From Paramicrobacterium humi (GTDB taxonomy: Bacteria; Actinomycetota; Actinomycetes; Actinomycetales; Microbacteriaceae): a stretch of 64,000 bases of DNA. The position numbers and the translations under genes are program-made. Positions 38,139-46,950 of the stretch are shown here, in pieces; the first letter of the stretch is position 1, and every line of letters starts with the position of its first letter. Under the pieces are notes generated by a model, which saw only the letters and a list, made by a program, of their open reading frames with translations, was not told where the DNA came from and ran no database searches. The stretch covers positions 372,001-436,000 of the forward strand of contig NZ_FNRY01000001.1 of assembly GCF_900105715.1 (NCBI RefSeq). The letters are read 5' to 3'.

Positions 38139-38168
38139 ATCCTAGGCGACACGCCCGGTCGCGGTCAA
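38139..38168 (-). promoter_or_regulatory. Promoter of the rplM-rpsI-glmM operon
   Basis: On the minus strand: -35 TTGACC (38168-38163), 18-base spacer, -10 TAGGAT (38144-38139). The -35 overlaps the truA stop codon. It gives a leader of about 125 bases before rplM. Confidence 0.75.
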
Positions 38169-39052
38169 TTCGAGCTCAGGGTGCGCTTGGCGCGTGTGAG
38201 CAGCGTGCGCGCCTCGAGCAGCTCGTCCTCGGGGTAGCCGACCTGCACCAGGGTGAGTCCGTGCGCGGGCATGACCTTGAACGCGCTCGTTCGTTCAGCG
38301 GCATCGCGGAGGCGAACGAGATCGGCGGCGGCGAGCGCCCCCTCCCCGACGGCGACGCACGCGCCCGTGAGCGAGCGCACCATGCTGTGGCAGAACGCGT
38401 CGGCACGCACCTCGGCGACGACGCGGCCCGCGGCATCGCGGCTCCAGCGGAAGTCCTGCAGCGTGCGGATCGTCGTGGCGCCCTCGCGCGGCTTGCAGTA
38501 GGCGCCGAAGTCGTGCAGGCCGACGAGCGAGCGGGCGGCGGCGTCCATGGCGTCGACGTCGAGGCGGCCCGGATGCCACGCGACAGTGCGCCGCTCGAGC
38601 GGATTGCGTCCCGTCGCCGCGTCGGCGATGCGGTACTCGTAGCGGCGCCAGGAGGCGGAGAAGCGCGCGTCGAAGCCGGAGGGCGCCTCTCCGGCAGCCA
38701 TCACGACGACGTCGCTGTTTCTGCCGAGCACTCCCCCGACCCGCCGCGCGAGCGCCTCGGCCGCCGACTGCTCGGGGTAGCCGCGGCGGCGCTGGCGGGT
38801 GAGGACGTCGATGTGCCGCTCGGCGAGGTCGACGTGGGCGACCTGACCGGTCGCGTGCACGCCCGCATCCGTTCGACCGGCGACGACCAGACGGGGCTCG
38901 TCGCCGCGGCGGCCGAACACGGTCGCGATGGCGTCTTCGAGCACGCCCTGCACGGTGCGCAGCCCCGGCTGGCGCGCCCAGCCGGAGAAATCGGTGCCGT
39001 CATAGGCGATATCCAGGCGGAATCGCACGGTGCCGGCGCTCGGATCGATCAC
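38165..39052 (-). CDS. truA: tRNA pseudouridine(38-40) synthase TruA
   Basis: A 295-residue enzyme that converts U38-U40 of tRNA anticodon stems to pseudouridine. Catalytic Asp62 lies in [10 protein letters not shown], preceded by the start [11 protein letters not shown] and followed by [12 protein letters not shown] and [14 protein letters not shown] 39052 was chosen: TAGACT (39060-39065) lies seven bases before it, predicting a leaderless message. In many relatives truA directly follows rplQ; here two unrelated genes separate them. Confidence 0.95.
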   Translation of the reverse strand: MIDPSAGTVRFRLDIAYDGTDFSGWARQPGLRTVQGVLEDAIATVFGRRGDEPRLVVAGRTDAGVHATGQVAHVDLAERHIDVLTRQRRRGYPEQSAAEALARRVGGVLGRNSDVVVMAAGEAPSGFDARFSASWRRYEYRIADAATGRNPLERRTVAWHPGRLDVDAMDAAARSLVGLHDFGAYCKPREGATTIRTLQDFRWSRDAAGRVVAEVRADAFCHSMVRSLTGACVAVGEGALAAADLVRLRDAAERTSAFKVMPAHGLTLVQVGYPEDELLEARTLLTRAKRTLSSN

Positions 39053-39131
39053 GGCTGCCAGTCTATGCGCGCCACCCAGCGCTCTCTCATCGCTCGCGCA
39101 CACGGACGGGCTACCCTGAGGCGGTCGCACT

Positions 39132-41003
39132 ATGAGTCACGAACCCGCCCCCACTTTCGCTCTCGCCGCCGGCCGCATCCACTACGCGGGCCTCGACGGC
39201 CTTCGCGCCATCGCCGTCGCGGCGGTTCTCGTGTATCACCTGTTCCCTCGCGCGCTTCCCGGCGGGTTCATCGGCGTGGACGTGTTCTTCGTCATCTCCG
39301 GCTTCCTCATCACGAGCCTTCTGCTGCGCGAAAAAGCGAGCACAGGGCGCGTGGATCTCCGCTCATTCTGGGGGCGCCGCGCCCGCCGCATCCTTCCCGC
39401 CCTCGTCATCGTCGTCACGGCGTCGACGACTGCGGCGCTGCTTGTCGGCGGGGACGTGCTCGTGCGCATCGGCCGGCAGATCCTCGGCGCGGCGACGTTC
39501 AGCTACAACTGGGTCGCGGTCGCGGGAGGCGGCTCGTACTTCGACCAGCTCTCGCCCGAGATGTTCCGCACGCTCTGGTCGCTCGCCGTCGAGGAGCAGT
39601 TCTACATCGTCTGGCCGCTGCTGCTTCTCGCCCTGCTCTTCGTGCGCTCCCGCTGGGCGCGCGCGGCCGTGCTCGTCGTCGCCGCCGCAGGTTCGGCCAT
39701 CTGGATGGCGACGCTCTTCATGCCGGGCGGTGACGCGACCCGGGTGTACTACGGAACTGACACGCACGCGTTCGGGCTGCTGATCGGGGCGGCGCTCGCT
39801 GTGCTGCTCGAGGGCAGGCTCGGTGCGGGGCTGCCCCGCGCCGCCGGTCGCGCGACGCGGATCGCGATCGACGCGGCCGGAACAGCGGCTCTCGTCGGGA
39901 TCGGCGTCGCGATGGTCGTTCTCGGTGACGCCGCGGACGCCACATATCGCGGCGGTCTCGCCGTCGCCTCGGTGCTCACCGTCGTCGTGATTGCCGCGGC
40001 GATCCGGCCGGACTCTCGGCTTGGCGCGCGACTCGACGCCGGCGCCCTGCGTTGGATGGGCCGCCGCTCGTACGGCATCTACTTGTGGCACTGGCCGATC
40101 TTCACGCTGCTGCTCGCGGGCGCGGGCGGTGCGACGAGCCAGGCGCCGCCGCTCGCGGCATCCGTTCTCGCCGTTCTGATCACGCTCGTCGTCGCGGAGC
40201 TGTCATTCCGCTTCGCGGAGAACCCGGTGCGTCGGCGCGGCTTCGCGGGGTGCGTGCGCGCGTTCGGCCGGGCCGTGCGGACGCGGACGCCGCGCACGAT
40301 CGTGGCCGCGAGCACGGCCCTCGTACTCGTCGCCCTCGCCGGCTCGACGCTGACGGCGATCGCCGTCGCTCCGCAGAAGTCGACTGTCGAGGCGCTCATC
40401 GCGCACGCCCGGCAGGCGGCGCACACGCGCAGCGTGGCGCCGAGCGCGCAGCCGTCGACGCGACCCACGGTCACGGGCGACAACATCACGGCCGTCGGCG
40501 ACTCCGTCATGCTCGCGGCGGCGCCGGCCCTGCAGGAGGCGTTTCCCGGCATCGACGTGGACGCGAAGGTGTCGCGCTCGATGTATGCCGCTCCCGGCAT
40601 CCTGCGGCGACTCGACGACGAGGGTCGGCTGCGCGGAACGGTCGTGCTCGGCCTCGGCACGAACGGGCCGATCTCAAAGTCCACGCTCGCGGACGTCGCG
40701 CGCGTGCTTGGCCCGCAGCGGCAGCTCGTTCTCGTGAGCGCCTTCGCGCCGCGCGACTGGATCGCCGGCGTCAACGCCGAGCTCGGCGACTTCGCCTCAC
40801 GACACCGTACGACGGTGCTCGCCGACTGGTGCGGCGACATCGAGCCGCGTTCGAGGGAGCTGCTCGCCGGCGACGGCATCCATCCCGGCGAGAAGGGCGG
40901 CGAGGTGTACGCGAAGTCGATCGCCGCTGCCCTGCAGGCGCTCGCCGATCTGCCGCCGGCCGCGGGGACGCAGCACGGCCACAACCTGCCCGTCGCGCGG
41001 TGA
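39132..41003 (+). CDS. Acyltransferase 3 / SGNH-hydrolase fusion (OatA/OafA type)
   Basis: A 623-residue membrane enzyme. Residues about 15-400 are the acyltransferase-3 domain with some ten membrane segments, the family start [12 protein letters not shown], the catalytic-region [17 protein letters not shown] and [10 protein letters not shown]. Residues about 440-610 form an extracytoplasmic SGNH domain: GDSVM (Ser block), GLGTNGP (Asn block) and DGIHPGEKG (Asp/His block). Such fusions O-acetylate peptidoglycan or other surface glycans. TACCCT (39112-39117) upstream is a likely -10. Divergent from truA; ends three bases from the converging GNAT gene. Confidence 0.9.
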   Translation: MSHEPAPTFALAAGRIHYAGLDGLRAIAVAAVLVYHLFPRALPGGFIGVDVFFVISGFLITSLLLREKASTGRVDLRSFWGRRARRILPALVIVVTASTTAALLVGGDVLVRIGRQILGAATFSYNWVAVAGGGSYFDQLSPEMFRTLWSLAVEEQFYIVWPLLLLALLFVRSRWARAAVLVVAAAGSAIWMATLFMPGGDATRVYYGTDTHAFGLLIGAALAVLLEGRLGAGLPRAAGRATRIAIDAAGTAALVGIGVAMVVLGDAADATYRGGLAVASVLTVVVIAAAIRPDSRLGARLDAGALRWMGRRSYGIYLWHWPIFTLLLAGAGGATSQAPPLAASVLAVLITLVVAELSFRFAENPVRRRGFAGCVRAFGRAVRTRTPRTIVAASTALVLVALAGSTLTAIAVAPQKSTVEALIAHARQAAHTRSVAPSAQPSTRPTVTGDNITAVGDSVMLAAAPALQEAFPGIDVDAKVSRSMYAAPGILRRLDDEGRLRGTVVLGLGTNGPISKSTLADVARVLGPQRQLVLVSAFAPRDWIAGVNAELGDFASRHRTTVLADWCGDIEPRSRELLAGDGIHPGEKGGEVYAKSIAAALQALADLPPAAGTQHGHNLPVAR

Positions 41004-41006
41004 GGG

Positions 41007-42050
41007 TCACACCTCGAGCACGTACGACAGGTCGCGATCGCCGAGGCTGAAGCCCATGCTCTGGTAGAGCGTGTTCGCCCCCGTTGGGCTGTCGGAGTCC
41101 ACGTCGAGCTCGGAGCGCTCGATGCCCGCGGATTTGTGCGCCTGCAGGGCGGCAGCGATGACCGCGGGGGCGAGGCGCTGGCCGCGGTGGTCGCGCACGA
41201 CGCCGACGTACTCGATGTAGGCCTTGGCGTACCCTGCGGCGTCCCAGTCGGACTCGTTGACGGACGTGAGCGCGAACGCGACGACGCGCCGTGAACCGTC
41301 CTCCCCCGGTACGACTGCGACGCGGGAGAGGTCGTTGCGGAACTCGGGCGACGAGGTCAAGTGGCCCCAGCGCTCGACGGTCATCGGCTGGCTGCCCCAG
41401 TGGTCGCGGAAGGCGTCGTTGCGTGCGACCCGCGTGGCCTCGATGAGGTCGGCGGACAGCGGAACTATCTGCACGTCGGCCTTCGCCGGGATCGGCTCGA
41501 TCGGCTCGTCAAGCCGACGCACCATCTGGGTGAAGTAGCGCGTGAGGGTGAAACCGGCGCGCTCGGCGAGGTGCTGGGCGGGCACGTTGCTCTCGGCCTC
41601 GTGCAGCATGCTCCAGCCGGGAAGCGGCTTGTCACTCGCGGCGAGCAGCTGCAGCGAGCGGTCGCGCTGCCAGGCGAGAAGCAGCCGCCCGATGCCGCGG
41701 CCGCGCCAGTCGGGGTGCACGGCGCCGTCGAGGTACACCTGCACGCGTGTCGCCTGGCCCTGTGCGATAGCGGCGATGCCGAACGCGATGACCGTTCCGC
41801 TCTCGTCGAGCGCGAGAAGCGAGTCCGTGGCGAGGTCGAGCATCGACGATCCCATGGCGTCGTCGATCTCGGTACGGGTCACGGACCACGCCGGGTGATC
41901 CGCCCGTCTGACGGCATCCAGCATCGTCATGATGTCGTCGAGATCGTCGCGTTTCGCGGGACGCCAGGTGGCGACGTCGGGATGCTGCGGGAGCGGCAGC
42001 TCGGCGGGGGCGGTGACACGGTCCTGAAGTGGTGCGCTGGTATCAGCCAT
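41007..42050 (-). CDS. Two-domain GNAT N-acetyltransferase
   Basis: A 347-residue protein with tandem GNAT folds. Domain 1 (about residues 30-180) has an intact acetyl-CoA loop HPDWRGRGIGRLLL. Domain 2 (about 195-347) has VRDHRGQRLAPAVI, a degenerate loop. The arrangement resembles mycothiol synthase (MshD), but specific MshD residues cannot be confirmed by eye, so the substrate is left open. The ATG lies six bases after TATTCT (42057-42062), another probable leaderless start. Confidence 0.82.
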   Translation of the reverse strand: MADTSAPLQDRVTAPAELPLPQHPDVATWRPAKRDDLDDIMTMLDAVRRADHPAWSVTRTEIDDAMGSSMLDLATDSLLALDESGTVIAFGIAAIAQGQATRVQVYLDGAVHPDWRGRGIGRLLLAWQRDRSLQLLAASDKPLPGWSMLHEAESNVPAQHLAERAGFTLTRYFTQMVRRLDEPIEPIPAKADVQIVPLSADLIEATRVARNDAFRDHWGSQPMTVERWGHLTSSPEFRNDLSRVAVVPGEDGSRRVVAFALTSVNESDWDAAGYAKAYIEYVGVVRDHRGQRLAPAVIAAALQAHKSAGIERSELDVDSDSPTGANTLYQSMGFSLGDRDLSYVLEV

Positions 42051-42096
42051 GCGCCCAGAATATCGGCCCACCCTGGGACGCCTCCCGCCGGATGCG

Positions 42097-42134
42097 CGAA
42101 GGCCCCGGCATCCGTGCGGATGCCGGGGCCTTCG
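42097..42134. terminator. Terminator of the rplQ operon
   Basis: A 17-18-base perfect inverted repeat (42097-42114 with 42117-42134) with a tight turn, just after rplQ on the minus strand and before the GNAT gene. Confidence 0.85.
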
Positions 42135-42149
42135 ACAGGCGCGCGGTCG

Positions 42150-42677
42150 TTACTTCGACTCGTCCTCGGCGGAAGCCTCGGTCTCCGCGGGAGCCTCAGC
42201 CTCGGCCGGAGCCTCGGTCTGCGCGGTCTCCTCGGCCGGAGCCTCGGTCGTCTCCGCAGGGGCCTCCTCGACGGGCTTCGCGGCCGTCTTTGTCGAGGAC
42301 TTCTTCACCTTGGGGGTGACGGGCTCGAGAACGAGCTCGATCACAGCCATGGGAGCGTTGTCGCCCTTGCGGTTGCCGATCTTCGTGATGCGGGTGTAGC
42401 CGCCCTCACGCTCGGCGACGAGCGGCGCGATCTCGGTGAAGAGCTCGTGCACGACGGTCTTGTCGCCGATGCTCGAGAGCACGCGACGGCGCGAGTGCAG
42501 GTCGCCGCGCTTCGCGAACGTGATGAGACGCTCGGCGACGGGGCGCAGGCGCTTTGCCTTCGTCTCGGTCGTCGTGATGCGCTTGTGGGTGAACAGGGCT
42601 GCGGCCTGGTTGGCGAGCAGCAGGCGCTCGTGCGCCGGGCCGCCTCCGAGGCGGGGTCCCTTAGTCGGCTTAGGCAT
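42150..42677 (-). CDS. rplQ: Ribosomal protein L17 with acidic C-terminal extension
   Basis: A 175-residue large-subunit protein. Residues 1-120 are the L17 core (starts [21 protein letters not shown]). The last 45 or so residues are an Ala/Glu/Thr/Pro-rich acidic tail not present in E. coli L17 (127 residues). Such tails are seen in actinobacteria; the function is unknown. Last gene of the alpha operon. Confidence 0.96.
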   Translation of the reverse strand: MPKPTKGPRLGGGPAHERLLLANQAAALFTHKRITTTETKAKRLRPVAERLITFAKRGDLHSRRRVLSSIGDKTVVHELFTEIAPLVAEREGGYTRITKIGNRKGDNAPMAVIELVLEPVTPKVKKSSTKTAAKPVEEAPAETTEAPAEETAQTEAPAEAEAPAETEASAEDESK

Positions 42678-42724
42678 TCTCGTATTTCTCCAAAATCATC
42701 TCGGGCTGTCGAGGCGACAGGCCG

Positions 42725-43714
42725 TTAGTTGTTCTCGTCTTCGTAGCCCGAGTAGAAGTGCGCGCCGTCGAACCCGGGAACCGAGTCCTTGAGCGAGAGC
42801 CCCATCTCGACGAGCTTGTCGCGAACCTCGTCGACCGACTTCTGGCCGAAGTTGCGGATGTTCATCAGCTGCGTCTCGCTCAGGGCGACGAGCTCGGACA
42901 CCGTGTTGATGCCCTCGCGCTTGAGGCAGTTGTAGGAACGGACCGACAGGTCGAGGTCCTCGATCGGAACCGAGAGCTCGCTCGAGAGCACGGCCTCTGC
43001 GGGGGCCGCGCCGAGCTCGATGCCCTCGGCCTGGTTGTTGAGCTCCTTGGCGAGGCCGAAGAGCTCGACGAGGGTGCTTCCCGCCGAGGCGATCGCGTCG
43101 CGCGGCGTGATCGCGGGCTTGGTCTCGACGTCGACCACGAGGCGGTCGAAGTCGGTGCGCTCACCGGCACGAGTCGCCTCGACGCGGTAGGTGACCTTGA
43201 GAACGGGCGAGTAGATCGAGTCGATCGGGATCTGCCCAGCCTCGGAGAACTCGTTGCGGTTCTGGTTCGCCGACACGTAGCCGCGGCCGCGCTCGATCGT
43301 GAGCTCGAGCTCGAACTTCGCGTTCTCGTTGAGCGTCGCGATGACGAGCTCGGGGTTGTGCACCTCGACACCGGCGGGAGCCGAGATGTCAGCGGCGGTG
43401 ACCTGGCCGGAGCCGGTCTTGCGCAGGTACGCGGTGATCGGCTCGTCGTGCTCGCTCGAGACGACGAGGCCCTTGATGTTGAGGATGATCTCGGTGACGT
43501 CTTCCTTCACACCGGGGATCGTGCTGAACTCGTGCAGCACGCCGTCGATGCGGACGCTCGTGACGGCGGCGCCGGGGATCGACGAGAGAAGGGTGCGGCG
43601 AAGCGAGTTGCCGAGGGTGTATCCGAAGCCCGGCTCCAGCGGCTCGATGACGAAGCGGCTGCGGAACTCCGAGATGTTCTCCTCGGCGAGCGTGGGACGC
43701 TGTGCAATAAGCAC
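42725..43714 (-). CDS. rpoA: RNA polymerase alpha subunit
   Basis: A 329-residue subunit. The N-terminal assembly domain (about residues 1-230) has [25 protein letters not shown], and the C-terminal DNA-binding domain (about 250-315) has [17 protein letters not shown] and [14 protein letters not shown] start at 43714. It follows rpsK with a 117-base gap where rpsD would stand in many bacteria. Confidence 0.98.
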   Translation of the reverse strand: MLIAQRPTLAEENISEFRSRFVIEPLEPGFGYTLGNSLRRTLLSSIPGAAVTSVRIDGVLHEFSTIPGVKEDVTEIILNIKGLVVSSEHDEPITAYLRKTGSGQVTAADISAPAGVEVHNPELVIATLNENAKFELELTIERGRGYVSANQNRNEFSEAGQIPIDSIYSPVLKVTYRVEATRAGERTDFDRLVVDVETKPAITPRDAIASAGSTLVELFGLAKELNNQAEGIELGAAPAEAVLSSELSVPIEDLDLSVRSYNCLKREGINTVSELVALSETQLMNIRNFGQKSVDEVRDKLVEMGLSLKDSVPGFDGAHFYSGYEDENN

Positions 43715-43784
43715 TATGTATTCCTTTCGGCTAAGTGTCCGCTATATGACACTTGCGTTGACGGGATATTGAGTTGTGTTAACC

Positions 43785-43820
43785 CCGAGAATCGAGCCGG
43801 GTGTTCCGGCCCGATCTCGG
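43785..43820 (-). other. Intercistronic hairpin between rpsK and rpoA
   Basis: Inverted repeat 43785-43800 with 43806-43820, about 14 paired bases with one bulge and one mismatch, around a five-base loop. It occupies the slot where rpsD lies in many other genomes. Confidence 0.6.
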
Positions 43821-43831
43821 GTATGAAGTGC

Positions 43832-44230
43832 TTAGACGCGGCGACGCTTCGGCGGGCGGCATCCGTTGTGCGCCTGCGGCGTGACGTCGTTGATCGATCC
43901 GACCTCGAGACCGGCGGCCTGGAGCGAACGGATCGCCGTCTCGCGACCAGAGCCCGGGCCCTTGACGAAGACGTCGACCTTCTTCATGCCGTGCTCCTGC
44001 GCCTGGCGCGCGGCCGACTCGGCGGCGAGCTGTGCGGCGAACGGGGTCGACTTGCGCGAGCCCTTGAAGCCGACGCCACCGGAGGACGCCCAGCTGATGA
44101 CCGCGCCCGAGGGGTCGCTGATCGAGACGATCGTGTTGTTGAACGTCGACTTGATGTGGGCCTGGCCCACGGCGATGTTCTTCTTTTCCTTCTTGCGCGG
44201 CTTACGAACGGCCGACTTTGGTGCTGCCAT
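43832..44230 (-). CDS. rpsK: Ribosomal protein S11
   Basis: A 132-residue small-subunit protein of the platform. It shows [15 protein letters not shown], the conserved [17 protein letters not shown] and the ending [12 protein letters not shown]. Length and position (after rpsM) are typical. Confidence 0.98.
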   Translation of the reverse strand: MAAPKSAVRKPRKKEKKNIAVGQAHIKSTFNNTIVSISDPSGAVISWASSGGVGFKGSRKSTPFAAQLAAESAARQAQEHGMKKVDVFVKGPGSGRETAIRSLQAAGLEVGSINDVTPQAHNGCRPPKRRRV

Positions 44231-44265
44231 TGGTTATCTCCTGAATCCTTGAGGCGAGGCCGGAC

Positions 44266-44640
44266 CTAGCGGGCCTTCTTCTTGCCGGCCACGGTGCGCT
44301 TCGGGCCCTTGCGGGTGCGGGCGTTGGTCTTGGTGCGCTGACCGCGAACCGGGAGACCGCGACGGTGGCGGATGCCCTCGTACGAGCCGATCTCGACCTT
44401 GCGGCGGATGTCAGCGGCCACCTCGCGGCGAAGGTCACCCTCCACCTTGAAGTTGCCCTCGATGTAGTCACGAAGTGCGACGAGCTGGTCGTCGGTGAGG
44501 TCCTTGACGCGGATGTTCCCGTCAATTCCGGTGTCGGCGAGGGTCTTGAGGGCCCTCGTGCGGCCCACACCGTAGATGTACGTCAGTGCGACTTCCACGC
44601 GCTTTTCGCGGGGAATGTCTACGCCGGCGAGACGTGCCAT
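44266..44640 (-). CDS. rpsM: Ribosomal protein S13
   Basis: A 124-residue small-subunit head protein. It has the start [21 protein letters not shown], the helix-two-turn-helix region and the basic tail [17 protein letters not shown] structured 137-base spacer separates it from rpmJ upstream. Confidence 0.98.
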   Translation of the reverse strand: MARLAGVDIPREKRVEVALTYIYGVGRTRALKTLADTGIDGNIRVKDLTDDQLVALRDYIEGNFKVEGDLRREVAADIRRKVEIGSYEGIRHRRGLPVRGQRTKTNARTRKGPKRTVAGKKKAR

Positions 44641-44674
44641 GATGGCTTCTCCTTGGAGTAAGTGGAGGTGTGGA

Positions 44675-44734
44675 GCAGTTCCGGTGCCAGGGCCTCCGCC
44701 CCTGGGTGTCCCCCGTTACGGGTTCTGGAACTGC
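44675..44734 (-). other. Branched RNA structure upstream of rpsM
   Basis: An 8-base perfect outer stem (44675-44682 with 44727-44734) encloses two hairpins: CCAGGG/CCCTGG (44687-44692 with 44700-44705) and CCCG/CGGG (44712-44715 with 44719-44722). Together they form a three-way junction in the rpmJ-rpsM spacer. Confidence 0.6.
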
Positions 44735-44777
44735 CGTTTTTCATTTGTGTTGCGTGCGGCGACGTGCGCCGCGTCTG

Positions 44778-44894
44778 CTAGCCCTGGCGCTGCTTGTGGC
44801 GCGGGTTGTTCTTGCAGATGACCATCACGCGTCCGTGCCGACGGATCACCTTGCAGTGATCGCAGATGCGCTTGACGCTGGGGTGGACCTTCAT
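44778..44894 (-). CDS. rpmJ: Ribosomal protein L36
   Basis: A 38-residue large-subunit protein, [14 protein letters not shown] at the start and [11 protein letters not shown] at the end. Zinc ligands C11, C14, C27 and H33 are all present, so this is the zinc-binding (C+) form. It lies 85 bases after infA and 137 before rpsM. Confidence 0.97.
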   Translation of the reverse strand: MKVHPSVKRICDHCKVIRRHGRVMVICKNNPRHKQRQG

Positions 44895-44979
44895 GTTGTT
44901 CCTCTGTTCGCTGTCCTCGTGAAGAGCACGGCTCTGCCTTTCGGGCATGGCTGTGCTCAGCCGTTACTTACAGCGCGAC

Positions 44980-45201
44980 TTATTTGTAGCGGTAGACGAT
45001 CCGGCCGCGGGTGAGGTCGTAAGGGGTCAGCTCCACGATCACGCGGTCCTCGGGGAGGATGCGGATGTAGTGCTGGCGCATCTTGCCCGAGATGTGGGCA
45101 AGCACCTTGTGACCGTTGGTCAGCTCAACACGGAACATCGCGTTGGGCAGCGCCTCGATCACAGATCCTTCGATCTCAATGACACCGTCTTTTTTGGCCA
45201 T
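44980..45201 (-). CDS. infA: Translation initiation factor IF-1
   Basis: A 73-residue OB-fold factor that binds the ribosomal A site during initiation. It begins [20 protein letters not shown] and ends RGRIVYRYK, full length. ATG 45201 is the family start, although the frame is open further upstream. First gene of the infA-rpmJ-rpsM-rpsK-rpoA-rplQ run; in many relatives map is immediately upstream, but here mtlD is. Confidence 0.98.
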   Translation of the reverse strand: MAKKDGVIEIEGSVIEALPNAMFRVELTNGHKVLAHISGKMRQHYIRILPEDRVIVELTPYDLTRGRIVYRYK

Positions 45202-45296
45202 AGACTCACTGTCGCTCAGGTTTGTCGCACTGGTCGTGCGTTGGATTTCGGTGCCGGAAGACACGCCGCGCGGCGTGCACAATGCACCAACAGACA

Positions 45297-45302
45297 ATCG
45301 TA
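45297..45302 (-). promoter_or_regulatory. Possible -10 for infA
   Basis: TACGAT on the minus strand in the 166-base space between mtlD and infA, about 95 bases before infA. No convincing -35. The space must hold an infA promoter unless transcription reads through from mtlD. Confidence 0.3.
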
Positions 45303-45367
45303 TGTGATAAATGGCCGTTGCGCCAGTTGAGGTTGCGCTGTGCGGTGCGGGTCGAGCCCGGCGGGAA

Positions 45368-46513
45368 TCAGGGCCGCTTGACGGCGGCGACTTCGTCGCG
45401 AACCCGGTCGAAGAGCGGATGCCGCGGCTCGAGGCCCGTCACCTGCTCGGTGAACTGCGCCGCATCGAGCTCCTCGAGCAGATCGGCCATCTCCTGGCTC
45501 TGCTCGTCCTCCGGGATGTGGAACTGCAGGGCCGCGCCGATCGCCTCGATGAGCGCGTCGCACGAGCCGCCGTTCTCCGCGATCGCGGCGGCCGGTCCGA
45601 TGAACCGCTCGTGTCTGCTGAGCTTGCGCAGCGGCTGGCGTCCGACGCGCTGCACCGTGTCGGGCAGGTGCGGGTTCGCGAAGCGGGTGAGGATCGTCTC
45701 CCGGTAGGCGTCTTGCGTCGCCACGTCGAGACCGTGGGTCTGCACGAGATAGGCGGAGGTCTCCTCGAGCACCCGGCGCACCTTCGCCCCCACGTTGGGG
45801 TCGGTGATCGCGTCGGAGATCTTGTCGATGCCCGCGAGGAACCCGAAGTACGCGGTCGAGGCGTGCCCCGTGTTCACGGTGAAGAGCTTCCGCTCGATGT
45901 AGGGGGCGAGGTCGTCGACGAAGTGGGCGCCCGTGATGGGCGGCTCGTTCCCGGCGAAGGGTCCGCGCTCGATCGCCCACTCGTAGAACGCCTCGACGGT
46001 GACGTCGATGCCCGACGAGGCGTCCTGGGCGGGAACGATGCGGTCGACGGCGGTGTTCGCGAACACGGCCCGCTGCTGCAGCGTCGCCCAGTCGCCGCCC
46101 GCGTTCTCGATGATCGACTCGCGCAGCGTGTCGGTCGCTCCGATCGCGTTCTCGCACGCCATGACGGCGACGGGCGCGGCATCCGCCGAGCGGGCGGCGA
46201 GCCCCTTGGCGATGACGGGCGCGATGAACCGGAGCACGTTCGGCCCGACCGCCGTGGTGACGACGTCGGCGGTCGCGATCTCCTGCACGACCGCGTCTTC
46301 GTTCTCGGCGGAGTTGACGGCGTCGAAGCCGGTGACGACGCGGTCCACGCCGCCCTCACCGACCTCGTGCACCGTGTACCGATCGGCCGCCTTGAGCTGG
46401 TCGATCAGCACGGGGTTCACATCGGAGAAGACGACATCGTAGCCGGCGTCGTGCAGCAGCAGGCCGACGAAGCCGCGCCCGATGTTGCCCGCGCCGAAGT
46501 GAACAGCCTTCAT
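45368..46513 (-). CDS. mtlD: Mannitol-1-phosphate 5-dehydrogenase
   Basis: A 381-residue polyol dehydrogenase that oxidises mannitol 1-phosphate to fructose 6-phosphate with NAD+. The dinucleotide loop [17 protein letters not shown] at the N-terminus is characteristic of MtlD, and the catalytic-domain segment VNTGHAS...Y is present. The ATG overlaps the mtlF stop (ATGA). Last gene of the PTS operon. Confidence 0.96.
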   Translation of the reverse strand: MKAVHFGAGNIGRGFVGLLLHDAGYDVVFSDVNPVLIDQLKAADRYTVHEVGEGGVDRVVTGFDAVNSAENEDAVVQEIATADVVTTAVGPNVLRFIAPVIAKGLAARSADAAPVAVMACENAIGATDTLRESIIENAGGDWATLQQRAVFANTAVDRIVPAQDASSGIDVTVEAFYEWAIERGPFAGNEPPITGAHFVDDLAPYIERKLFTVNTGHASTAYFGFLAGIDKISDAITDPNVGAKVRRVLEETSAYLVQTHGLDVATQDAYRETILTRFANPHLPDTVQRVGRQPLRKLSRHERFIGPAAAIAENGGSCDALIEAIGAALQFHIPEDEQSQEMADLLEELDAAQFTEQVTGLEPRHPLFDRVRDEVAAVKRP

Positions 46514-46950
46514 TCTTCGTTTACCTCCTCGAGAAGCGCGTACAGCGCGTCCGCATCGGGGGCGTCGATGAGCTGCTGCACCGACTCCTCCTCCGAGAAC
46601 ACGATCGCGATCTTCGACAGGATCTCGAGGTGCTCGTTGCCGACCCCGGCGATGCCGACGACGAAGCGGACTTCGTCGCCGTCCCAGTCGATCGGGTTCG
46701 TGTAGCGCACGAAGGAGAGCATCGAACGGCTGATCTCGTCCTTCGCCTCGTTCGTCCCGTGCGGGATCGCGAGGAAGTTGCCCATGTACGTCGACACTGT
46801 CTTCTCACGATCGCGCATGGCGTCGACGTACGCGTCCGTCACGGCTCCCGCCTGAACCAGCATCCGGCCGGCCTCGGCGATCGCCTCGTCCCGCGTGGTG
46901 GCCTCCCCCGAGGCCACCACGTTGTCCTTCGTCAGGATGTCATCGCTCAC
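46510..46950 (-). CDS. mtlF: PTS mannitol-specific Enzyme IIA
   Basis: A 146-residue phosphocarrier. His64 in [10 protein letters not shown] is the phosphorylation site; the flanking fold (SVQQLI near the C-terminus) fits the mannitol/fructose IIA family. It receives phosphate from HPr and passes it to the IIB domain of MtlA. The GTG overlaps the mtlA stop and the stop overlaps mtlD. Confidence 0.95.
   Translation of the reverse strand: MSDDILTKDNVVASGEATTRDEAIAEAGRMLVQAGAVTDAYVDAMRDREKTVSTYMGNFLAIPHGTNEAKDEISRSMLSFVRYTNPIDWDGDEVRFVVGIAGVGNEHLEILSKIAIVFSEEESVQQLIDAPDADALYALLEEVNEE

Noticed and set aside
44924-44958. Imperfect hairpin (GAGCAC/GTGCTC) in the infA-rpmJ space
   Set aside because: Only 12 of 15 positions pair and no gene is missing there; too weak to list as a regulatory element.
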